The notes beneath the pieces are model-generated. The model was not told the origin of the DNA, made no database searches, and was given only the letters and a program-made list of their open reading frames with translations. Positions 18,851-28,305 of a DNA stretch of 64,000 nucleotides are shown here, piece by piece (position 1 is the first letter of the stretch; each line of letters begins with the position of its first letter). The stretch is taken from the NCBI RefSeq assembly GCF_024648825.1, contig NZ_JANBBE010000002.1, positions 248,001 to 312,000 on the forward strand, written 5' to 3'. The DNA is from Lentzea californiensis (GTDB lineage Bacteria; Actinomycetota; Actinomycetes; Mycobacteriales; Pseudonocardiaceae). Position numbers and translations under genes: made by a program.

Positions 18851-19555
18851 ATGCCGAGAGTGCGTTTGGTGGCCAAGACCGAGTTCATCGCGCCGGACGA
18901 CGTGCCGTGGACGACCGACGCGGACGGCGGCGCGGCGCTCGTCGAGTTCGCCGGCCGGGCCTGCTACCAGTCGTGGGACCGCTCGAACCCCATGACGAAC
19001 ACCAACGCGACGTTCCTGCACCACCTGCTCGACGTCGGGCACCTCGCCGCGTTCGAGCACGGCAGCGCCTCGCTGTACCTGACCGAGCTGCCGCGCTCGC
19101 TCACCCACGAGTTGATCCGGCACCGGCACTTCTCGTACTCGCAGCTCTCCCAGCGCACCGACCCGACCGACGTCGTGGAACCGGACCTGATCGCACAGGA
19201 CCCCGAGCTGCACGCCCGGTTCGTCGCCGCGACCGACGCGAGCCTCAAGGCGTACGAGGACCTGGTGCAGAGCCTCGAGAAGACCGTGAACGGCCGGCGC
19301 GCCCGGCAGATCGCACGGTCCGTGCTGCCCAACGCCACCGGCACCGAGATCGTCGTGACGGGCAACTACCGCTCGTGGCGCCACTTCATCGCGATGCGCG
19401 CGACCGAGCACATCAACGTCGAACTGCGCGAGCTCGCCATCGCGTGCCTGCGCGAACTGACGAAGGCGGCGCCCAACGCGTTCGCGGACTTCGTCATCTC
19501 GACACTCCCGGACGGCACGGAAGTTGCCTCCAGCCCACTCGTGGTTGAAGGCTGA
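18851..19555 (+). CDS. thyX: FAD-dependent thymidylate synthase
   Basis: ThyX methylates dUMP to dTMP using methylene-tetrahydrofolate and NADPH through FAD. The 234-residue protein contains the family signature RHRxxSxxxxSxR as [13 protein letters not shown] (about residues 95-107). The dUMP-binding Arg region is [28 protein letters not shown] hexamer seven bases before the ATG suggests a leaderless or near-leaderless mRNA. It lies upstream of dapA and rnj, the order seen in mycobacteria. Confidence 0.97.
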   Translation: MPRVRLVAKTEFIAPDDVPWTTDADGGAALVEFAGRACYQSWDRSNPMTNTNATFLHHLLDVGHLAAFEHGSASLYLTELPRSLTHELIRHRHFSYSQLSQRTDPTDVVEPDLIAQDPELHARFVAATDASLKAYEDLVQSLEKTVNGRRARQIARSVLPNATGTEIVVTGNYRSWRHFIAMRATEHINVELRELAIACLRELTKAAPNAFADFVISTLPDGTEVASSPLVVEG

Positions 19556-19559
19556 CGCC

Positions 19560-19961
19560 ATGAAGCGGCTCATCGTGGACGTCCGGCCCGGCGAATACGC
19601 GGTCACTCGCCTGGCACCCGACGCGCCTGTCCCCAGCGGGCTGCTCGACCTCACCGACGTCCTGGTCTCCGTGACCAGGACCCCGGCCGAGCTGTCGATC
19701 ATCGCGCCCGCGTCGTTCGCAATGGACGGTGACACGGCGGAAAAGGGCTGGCGGCTGCTGACCGTGCGCGGGCCCCTGGAGTTCACGCTCACCGGCATCA
19801 TGGCTGCTCTGGCGGGTGAACTGGCGGCGGCGGGCGTCTCGCTGTTCGCGTTGTCCACTTACGACACGGACCACCTGTTGGTGAAGCACAAGGATCTGGG
19901 GCGCGCGGTGCTCGCCTTGCGTGCCGCAGGTCACGAACTGGTTGTAGCACCGGAAGCCTAG
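19560..19961 (+). CDS. ACT domain protein
   Basis: The 133-residue protein is built from two ACT-like subdomains. The second (RGPLEFTLTGIMAALAGELAAAGVSLFALSTYDTDHLLVK) is the canonical ligand-sensing form found in CASTOR-type amino acid sensors. It lies four bases after thyX and so shares its transcript. No catalytic domain is attached. It probably senses an amino acid or related metabolite; which one is unknown. The ATG at 19560 is where homology begins. Confidence 0.82.
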   Translation: MKRLIVDVRPGEYAVTRLAPDAPVPSGLLDLTDVLVSVTRTPAELSIIAPASFAMDGDTAEKGWRLLTVRGPLEFTLTGIMAALAGELAAAGVSLFALSTYDTDHLLVKHKDLGRAVLALRAAGHELVVAPEA

Positions 19962-20033
19962 GAACCGATCCTCCGTGTGGCGGGTCTGAAGTACCGTCAA
20001 CGCCCCCGGTTCCGAGGTTTGTAGGAGCGCACG

Positions 20034-21479
20034 TTGCACGGACAGGCTGTCGAACCACGCATCATCGCGGGCAGGTACGCCCTGATCGCGGAGCTCGGTC
20101 GGGGCGGCATGGGCATCGTCTGGCGCGCCCAGGACCGTCACATCGGACGCTTCGTGGCGATCAAGGAACTGCACCTGCCGGACGGCATCGCGCACGAGGA
20201 ACGCCGTGTGCTCGAAGAGCGCGCTCTGCGTGAGGCGCGCACCGCCGGCAAGCTCAACGACCCCGCCGTCGTGACGGTCTACGACGCGATCAACGAGAAC
20301 GGCCTGACCTACATCATCATGGAGCTGGTCGACGCGGCGACGCTGTCGACGTTGATCAGCACGCACGGCCCGATGCCGCCGAACCAGGTCGTGTCGATCG
20401 CGCTGCAGGCGTTGTCGGCGCTCGAGACCGCGCACCAGGCCGGGATCGTGCACCGCGACGTGAAGCCCGGCAACCTGATGGTGCGCCCGGACGGCAAGCT
20501 CAAGCTCACCGACTTCGGCATCGCCCAGGCCGTCGACGACCCGCGCCTGACGACCAGCGGCAGCCTCATCGGCTCCCCCGCCTACATGGCGCCGGAACGC
20601 ATCCACGGCCACGAGGCCGGTCCCGCGTCCGACCTGTGGGCGCTGGGCGCGACCCTCTGCTACGCCGTCGAGGGCTGGAGCCCGTTCGAGCGCTCCTCCA
20701 CGGCCTCGACGCTGCACGCGATCATGAGCGAGACGCCGCGCCTGACCCGTGCCACGGGCGTGCTCGGCGCCGTCATCACCGGTCTGCTGATCGCCGACCC
20801 GAACGCCCGGCTGTCCGGCCCGCAGGCCCGCGCGATGCTCGCCAGCATCGGCAACCAGCCGACGCCGCCCACCGGGATCCCGCCCGTGCAGACCCAGCAG
20901 TACCAGCAGGCCCCCGCCGCAGCCGACCCGGCGAAGAAGAAGCGCAACCGCGTCATCGCGCTGGTCGGCGCCGTGGCCATCGCCGCGGCGGCGTTCACCG
21001 GCGGCATCTTCGCCCACAAGGCGTTGACGACGCCCGGCGCCAGCGGCGGCAGCCAGGCGCTCACCTACGGCGAGGGTGCCGAGATCCCGGTGTTCGGTCT
21101 CTACGAGAACACGTGCGGCATCGGCGACGTCGCACCGGCCAAGCTGCTCAACGCGGACACCCGCGAGGAGTGCGACAAGCCGCACGACTTCGAGGTGTTC
21201 GACGTGATCGACACGTTGCCCATCCAGTCGAACCTCCCCGACGCCGCGTATCCGGGCCTCGACGCGCTCAAGGGCCTCGGCGTCTCCCGCTGCGAGATGA
21301 CGCTGAGCTCGGCATGGGTCAAGGACGGTGAGAAGCTCAAGCTCACGACCTTGGTCCCGAGCGAGAGCGCGTGGACCAAGGACAAGGACGGCAACGCGGA
21401 GCGCAAGATCTGGTGCATCGCCAGTGCCGGGGACGGCAGCAAACTCGACGGAACCATCAGCACGAAGAAGGACAACTGA
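20034..21479 (+). CDS. Receptor-like serine/threonine protein kinase
   Basis: The 481-residue protein has an N-terminal Hanks-type kinase domain. Visible are the glycine loop GRGGMGIVW, the catalytic lysine VAIKEL (about K44), HRDVKPGN (about residue 140) and DFG (about residue 160). A Pro/Gln-rich juxtamembrane stretch leads to one transmembrane helix (about 308-330). An extracytoplasmic domain of 150 residues with paired cysteines follows; no PASTA repeats are present. TTG 20034 follows TAGGAG by six bases. The outer domain likely senses an envelope signal. A lipoprotein gene follows after two bases and may be its partner. Confidence 0.93.
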   Translation: MHGQAVEPRIIAGRYALIAELGRGGMGIVWRAQDRHIGRFVAIKELHLPDGIAHEERRVLEERALREARTAGKLNDPAVVTVYDAINENGLTYIIMELVDAATLSTLISTHGPMPPNQVVSIALQALSALETAHQAGIVHRDVKPGNLMVRPDGKLKLTDFGIAQAVDDPRLTTSGSLIGSPAYMAPERIHGHEAGPASDLWALGATLCYAVEGWSPFERSSTASTLHAIMSETPRLTRATGVLGAVITGLLIADPNARLSGPQARAMLASIGNQPTPPTGIPPVQTQQYQQAPAAADPAKKKRNRVIALVGAVAIAAAAFTGGIFAHKALTTPGASGGSQALTYGEGAEIPVFGLYENTCGIGDVAPAKLLNADTREECDKPHDFEVFDVIDTLPIQSNLPDAAYPGLDALKGLGVSRCEMTLSSAWVKDGEKLKLTTLVPSESAWTKDKDGNAERKIWCIASAGDGSKLDGTISTKKDN

Positions 21480-21481
21480 AC

Positions 21482-21895
21482 GTGAAGAGCCGGATCGTTC
21501 CCGCCCTCCTGGCCCTCGGCTGCGCGGCCGCCCTGACGGCGTGCGGCAACAACGAGGACAAGTTCGTCTCCGAACTCAAGGCCGCCGGGTTCAGCAACCC
21601 GGGCGAGCCCACCACGGAGAAGGAGAAGAAGTCCAAGAAGGTCGGCAAGCGCACGGTCAAGTCCTCGGAGAAGACCATCGAGGTCGTGGTGCGGGTGAAG
21701 GGCTGCGACCTGGAGTTCGCCAAGATCTCGGGGCAGTCCGGCTACTGGCTCGACGAGCTGCACGTCAACGGGCAGGAACCGGAGTGGCCCGGCTACCCGG
21801 AGAACCTGAACCGCGACCAGGTGGTCAAGCTCCTCGCCGACAACTCGGCCAAGCCGGACGGTTTCAAGAGCTGTTACAAGCCGAACGAGGCCTGA
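21482..21895 (+). CDS. Secreted lipoprotein
   Basis: The 137-residue protein has a basic N-terminus, a hydrophobic stretch and the lipobox LTAC at about residue 21, so it is predicted to be anchored to the outer face of the membrane. The mature part is lysine-rich and begins with FVSELKAAGF, resembling DUF732-type small secreted proteins, and ends with a cysteine that could pair with one in KGCDLEF. It starts two bases after the kinase stop, so the two are co-translated. It may be a ligand or cofactor for the kinase receptor. Confidence 0.82.
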   Translation: MKSRIVPALLALGCAAALTACGNNEDKFVSELKAAGFSNPGEPTTEKEKKSKKVGKRTVKSSEKTIEVVVRVKGCDLEFAKISGQSGYWLDELHVNGQEPEWPGYPENLNRDQVVKLLADNSAKPDGFKSCYKPNEA

Positions 21896-21920
21896 GATCG
21901 GGTTGTGGTGCAATGGGCGT

Positions 21921-22532
21921 GTGAGCCTCGCCCGTGACGAGCGCAAAGCGCTGGTCGACCTGATGACCGAGCTCGGCCCCGACGCGCCGACGTTGTGCGG
22001 CACGTGGCTGACCAAGGACTTGGCCGCGCACCTCGCGATCCGCGAGCGCCGCCTCGACACCGCGCCCGGCATCCTGCTGCCGGTGTTCACCAAGTGGACG
22101 GAGAAGGTCCAGGAGGACTACGCGCACAAGGCGTGGAGCGAACTCCTGGACCTGGTGCGCGTGCCCCCGTTCTGGGTCAAGCCGATCGACGAGCTCGTGA
22201 ACACCGGCGAGTACTTCGTGCACCACGAGGACGTGCGGCGCGCACAGGCCGACTGGGAGCCACGCCCGTACGACGCCCGGCGCGAGGCGACGTTGTGGAA
22301 GCTGCTGCCGTTCACCGCCCGGATGACGTACAGGTCGTCGCCCGTGGGCGTGACTTTGGTGCGCCCCGACGGCGAGCACGTCGTCGCCAAGCAGGGTGCG
22401 AACGGAGTGGTGATCACCGGCGAGGTGGCCGAGCTCGTGGTGCTGGCGTTCGGGCGCGACGAGGCCCGAGTGGAATACAGCGGTGACGCCGACGCGGTGC
22501 AACGGGTGCGGTCGTTGAACCGAAGCGTCTGA
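21921..22532 (+). CDS. DinB-fold metal-binding protein (TIGR03085-like)
   Basis: The 203-residue protein belongs to the mycothiol-dependent maleylpyruvate isomerase/DinB superfamily of helical bundles. The likely metal ligands are the His in AAHLAIRERRLD and the His pair in YFVHHEDVRRAQ. The GTG at 21921 gives the family's usual N-terminus (LARDERKALVDL). In actinobacteria these proteins may use mycothiol for detoxification or transfer reactions, but no substrate is visible here. Confidence 0.85.
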   Translation: MSLARDERKALVDLMTELGPDAPTLCGTWLTKDLAAHLAIRERRLDTAPGILLPVFTKWTEKVQEDYAHKAWSELLDLVRVPPFWVKPIDELVNTGEYFVHHEDVRRAQADWEPRPYDARREATLWKLLPFTARMTYRSSPVGVTLVRPDGEHVVAKQGANGVVITGEVAELVVLAFGRDEARVEYSGDADAVQRVRSLNRSV

Positions 22533-22542
22533 ACTCGGGTAG

Positions 22543-25124
<2,582 letters not shown>

Positions 25125-25161
25125 CTGGATCAGTTCGGCAGCGAACGAGTCACTCGGTACT

Positions 25162-25187
25162 GTCGTCCCCTCTTAGGAGGGGGCGAC
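25162..25187 (+). promoter_or_regulatory. Hairpin enclosing the ribosome binding site of the HEPN-type gene
   Basis: GTCGTCCCCTC (25162-25172) pairs with GAGGGGGCGAC (25177-25187) in an 11-bp stem with one G-U pair and the loop TTAG. The right arm is the Shine-Dalgarno (GGAGGGGG) directly before the ATG at 25188. A TACTGT hexamer at 25158-25163 could be a -10 element; a transcript starting from it would lack the left arm. Only read-through transcripts from rnj would then be silenced. Confidence 0.55.
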
Positions 25188-26708
25188 ATGGGTGAACCAC
25201 TCGCCGCGTGGCTCGTGCGCGGAGGCAAAGACGGTGAACGCGAGGCTGACGCGCTCGGCCAGGGCCTCTTCATCGCGGGCTGGCCAGGCCTGGGTGACAT
25301 CAGCGGGTGCTCGGACCGCGACGAGCTGAGGCTCGCGTTGCGCGCCGCCTATCCGCTGTCCAAGAAGGGCTCGATCGACAACTGGACCGGCCAGCTCTGG
25401 CGGTTGCTGCGGGAGATCGAGGTGGACGACCACGTCGTCATGCCGCTGAAGAGGACGAGGCTGATCGCGATCGGCCGGGTGAGCGGCGAGTACCGGTATC
25501 GCACCGAGTGCCCGCCCGGCTTCCAGCACGTGCGACCGGTCGAGTGGCTGCACACCGACCTGCCGCGCGATGCGGTGGGACCGGATCTGCTGCCGAGCCT
25601 GGGATCGCTGCTCACCATCGCAGGTCTGCGCCGGTTCGGCGCCGCGCGGAGGATCGCGGAGCTGGCCGGGTCCGGTGTGGATCCGGGCTCTGGCGTCGGA
25701 GACGCGGTGAGCGGCGTGCCCGCCGACGCCGTGTCGTTCCTGGCGGCCGCGGTGCAGTCGGCGCCGGAACGGCCCGTGCGGATCACAGTGCTGCAGTTGC
25801 TGCGGTTGTTCGGCGCGAGCCGCAAGTCGGCCGGCGTGTCGGCCACGATCGAGCTCGCGCTGGAGGAGAACGGACTCGTCTCCAAGCCGTCGATCATGCA
25901 GAGCGACGCGGACGACGTCGTCTCGCTGGAACCGGTCGTCGACGACACCTCGCCGGTCGAGTCCGAGGTGGCGGATCCGGTGGAGGAACGCCTGATCAGG
26001 CTGCACGTCGGTCGGATCAGGTCGGCCACGGCCGGCGTGGTCTCGGTACAGCTGCACGACCCGTTGGTCAAAGCTCGGACGCTCATGCTCACCCACAACT
26101 TCTCGCAGCTCGCGGTGATCGAGGAGAACGGCGAGTTCCGGGGCGCGGTCAGCTGGGAGTCCATCGGTCAGGCGGACATGGCGGAACGTGCGGCGCAGGT
26201 CGAGGACGCGCTGATGCACGCACGGGTGGTCGAGCACAACGAGGACCTGCTCAACCAGATCGCCGAGATCTACGCCAGCGGCTACGTGTTCGTCCGTGGC
26301 GCAGATCGCGCGATCAGCGGCATCATCACCGCAGCGGACCTCACGCAGCAGTTCGACGGCGTGGTGCGGCCGTTCGTGTTGCTGGAGGAGATAGAACAAC
26401 GCCTGCACCGGACCATGGGTGCCGTCTTCGCGGTCGAGGAGATCGCAGCGAAGGCCAGTTCTCGCCAGAGGCAGCAGATCCTGGACGGGCAGAAGCCGAT
26501 GCTCGGCCTCTACCAGCAGGTGATCAAAGACGAACAGATGTGGCGGCGGCTGCGGTGGCGGCTCGACCATGAAGCGTTCTTGCGCCTGTTCAACCAGGTC
26601 CGCGAGATGCGCAACAGCTTGATGCACTTCAGCGGCGGCGTGCTGTCCGATGAGGAGCTGGCACCGCTGCACGGGTTGTTGCGCATGTTGCGCGTGGTCG
26701 ATCCGTGA
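25188..26708 (+). CDS. PUA-like/winged-helix/CBS/HEPN multidomain protein
   Basis: The 506-residue protein is a rare fusion. Residues 5-122 resemble the N-terminal module of actinobacterial Mrr-type restriction proteins (GKDGEREADAL, GSIDNWTGQLW, VVMPLKRT, HVRPVEW). Residues about 195-240 look like a winged helix. About 270-392 hold two CBS motifs (VSVQLHDPLVKARTLM; AISGIITAADL). The C-terminus is helical and ends with MRNSLMHF, which is the HEPN nuclease signature RNxxxH (R475, H480). HEPN ribonucleases act in toxin-antitoxin and abortive infection systems, and CBS pairs bind adenine nucleotides. A nucleotide-gated defence ribonuclease is an inference; no antitoxin is adjacent. Confidence 0.75.
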   Translation: MGEPLAAWLVRGGKDGEREADALGQGLFIAGWPGLGDISGCSDRDELRLALRAAYPLSKKGSIDNWTGQLWRLLREIEVDDHVVMPLKRTRLIAIGRVSGEYRYRTECPPGFQHVRPVEWLHTDLPRDAVGPDLLPSLGSLLTIAGLRRFGAARRIAELAGSGVDPGSGVGDAVSGVPADAVSFLAAAVQSAPERPVRITVLQLLRLFGASRKSAGVSATIELALEENGLVSKPSIMQSDADDVVSLEPVVDDTSPVESEVADPVEERLIRLHVGRIRSATAGVVSVQLHDPLVKARTLMLTHNFSQLAVIEENGEFRGAVSWESIGQADMAERAAQVEDALMHARVVEHNEDLLNQIAEIYASGYVFVRGADRAISGIITAADLTQQFDGVVRPFVLLEEIEQRLHRTMGAVFAVEEIAAKASSRQRQQILDGQKPMLGLYQQVIKDEQMWRRLRWRLDHEAFLRLFNQVREMRNSLMHFSGGVLSDEELAPLHGLLRMLRVVDP

Positions 26709-26732
26709 CCGTGACCCTGCTGTGATCTGCGT

Positions 26733-26777
26733 CCCCCTCGTCCGATAAGGTCTACTCCCAGACCATGGACGAGGGGG
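26733..26777 (+). promoter_or_regulatory. Hairpin enclosing the ribosome binding site of the orphan atpB
   Basis: CCCCCTCGTCC (26733-26743) is the exact complement of GGACGAGGGGG (26767-26777). The right arm contains the Shine-Dalgarno GAGGGGG used by the ATG at 26786. A small inner stem GGTCT/AGACC (26749-26753, 26760-26764) lies in the loop. A TAAGGT hexamer at 26746-26751 could be a -10 element that would start transcripts without the left arm. A second possible start (ATG 26765) lies in the loop. Confidence 0.55.
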
Positions 26778-26785
26778 TTCGCCCA

Positions 26786-27589
26786 ATGGCCGGTAACGAC
26801 GTTTTCAGCCCACCGGGCAAAGACGACATTCTTCTCCCACCGATTTTCACCTGGCACGAGCCGCTCGGCCTGCCGTTCGACTTCTCGGTGACCAAACCGC
26901 AGGCCCTGCTGGTGCTGTCGGTGGCGATCATCCTGACCTTCTTCCTGGTCACGACCAGGAGCATGAAGATCATCCCGACCCGCTGGCAGTTCGCCGCCGA
27001 ATCGGTCTACGACTTCGGCCGCAACACCATCGCGCGGGAGCAGATCGGCGCCAAGGAATTCGCGCCGTACGTGCCGCTGATCGTCAGCATCTTCTGCTTC
27101 GTGCTGGTGAACAACGTCTACGGCGTGATTCCGTTCATCCAGTTCCCGACGTTCACGCACAGCGGGTTCCCGGCGGCCGTCGCGCTGCTGATCATCTTTC
27201 CGCTATACCACTACGTGGGCATCCGCAAGTTCGGCCTCAAGGGCTACCTGCGCAACCAGTTCATCATCAAGGACGTGCCGAAGCCCGTGCTGTGGGGGCT
27301 GCTGATCCCGACCGAGGTCATCCTCAAGTTCTTCTTCGACCCGGTGAACCTCGCGATCCGGGTGTTCGCGGCGATGTTCGCCGGGCACCTGCTGATCCTG
27401 GTGTTCACACTCGGCAGCGAGTTCCTGCTGTTCAACGCGCCGGTCTACCTGAAGCCGGTGTCACTGCTGGGCTTCGCGCTCGCCATCGCGCTGTTCTTCC
27501 TGGAGGCGCTGGTGCAGGTCCTGCAGGCGTACATCTTCGCCCTGCTGTCGGCACACTTCATCGGCCGCGCGCTGGCCGAGCAGCACTAG
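26786..27589 (+). CDS. atpB: Orphan F0F1 ATP synthase subunit a
   Basis: Subunit a forms the proton half-channels of the F0 motor. The 267-residue protein has the expected five to six membrane helices, and the essential arginine is in VNLAIRVFAAMFAGHLLI. The C-terminal LEALVQVLQAYIFALLSAHFIG is typical. GAGGGGG lies eight bases before ATG 26786; ATG 26765 is also possible. No other atp gene is near: upstream is the HEPN-type gene and downstream a convergent methyltransferase. It is either the genome's only atpB, displaced, or a second copy. Confidence 0.9.
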   Translation: MAGNDVFSPPGKDDILLPPIFTWHEPLGLPFDFSVTKPQALLVLSVAIILTFFLVTTRSMKIIPTRWQFAAESVYDFGRNTIAREQIGAKEFAPYVPLIVSIFCFVLVNNVYGVIPFIQFPTFTHSGFPAAVALLIIFPLYHYVGIRKFGLKGYLRNQFIIKDVPKPVLWGLLIPTEVILKFFFDPVNLAIRVFAAMFAGHLLILVFTLGSEFLLFNAPVYLKPVSLLGFALAIALFFLEALVQVLQAYIFALLSAHFIGRALAEQH

Positions 27590-28200
27590 GGGCGCTGGCA
27601 CACCAGGTGCAGCGACTCCTCGGGCATGGCGCCGGGGTAGGACGGGGTGAAGACCGGCCGGCTCCGGCGCACGACCCGCAGGCCGACCTCGCCCAGGTGC
27701 GCCTCGAAGTTCTCCTCGGAGAACGACGACACCTGGATCTCCTGGCCCATCCAGGGCAGGGTGACCTGCTCGACGTCGACGGCCACGGTGGCGAGGAAGA
27801 AGTGACCGCCTGGCCGCAGCCACGTCGAGATCTGGCCGAGGGTCCGGATGATCTCGGCCTGGGTCATCTGCAGCAGCGAGAAGACGGCGCAGATGACGTC
27901 CCACGAGCCGGGGGGTGACTCGAAGTCGCGGATGTCGATCTTGTGGAAGCTGGCGTCGGGGACCTGGGCCGACGCGATGTCGACCATGACCGGGGAGACG
28001 TCGAGGCCGGTCACCTTCATGCCCGCCTTGGCCAGGGTGCGCGCCACGGGAACGCCCGTGCCGCAGCCGATGTCCAGCACGCGCGAGCCCGAGGGCTGCG
28101 TCGCGGCGAACCAGGCGAGAGTGCCGTGCAGTGCGGGCTGGTGCGACCAAGCGCGTTGGTATTCCAGCCCGAGCGTGTCGAATACCTCGGCCGCGTTCAT
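27586..28200 (-). CDS. Class I SAM-dependent methyltransferase
   Basis: The 204-residue protein has the Rossmann methyltransferase motif I as VLDIGCGTGVPVARTL (about residue 40), then KVTGLDVSPVMVDIA and a motif with WLRPGGHFFLATV. It is related to UbiE/Ubie-like small-molecule methyltransferases, but the acceptor is unknown. It is convergent with atpB, overlapping it by four bases, and divergent from the SARP regulator. ATG 28200 is preferred over the ATG at 28215 because GGGGCGGGGA precedes it. Confidence 0.88.
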   Translation of the reverse strand: MNAAEVFDTLGLEYQRAWSHQPALHGTLAWFAATQPSGSRVLDIGCGTGVPVARTLAKAGMKVTGLDVSPVMVDIASAQVPDASFHKIDIRDFESPPGSWDVICAVFSLLQMTQAEIIRTLGQISTWLRPGGHFFLATVAVDVEQVTLPWMGQEIQVSSFSEENFEAHLGEVGLRVVRRSRPVFTPSYPGAMPEESLHLVCQRP

Positions 28201-28262
28201 TTCCCCGCCCCTCATTTCGACCCAATCCACCTGAGTGAAGTGTGGAGAACCTCTCTGCACGC

Positions 28263-28300
28263 CTTCTGGATGGCTTCTGGACGAAAACTGACGGTAGGTT
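28263..28300 (+). promoter_or_regulatory. Direct repeats and -10 element upstream of the SARP gene
   Basis: The heptamer CTTCTGG occurs at 28263-28269 and again at 28274-28280, exactly 11 bp apart. TAGGTT at 28295-28300 is a -10-like hexamer six bases before the ATG, so the mRNA may be leaderless. SARP regulators bind heptamer repeats with 11-bp spacing beside the -10, so autoregulation is plausible. Confidence 0.5.
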
Positions 28301-28305
28301 GCTAG

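Noticed and set aside
26765-26785. ATG 26765 as the start of the orphan atpB
   Set aside because: It has no ribosome site of its own; GAGGGGG fits ATG 26786 better, though a leaderless start at 26765 stays possible.
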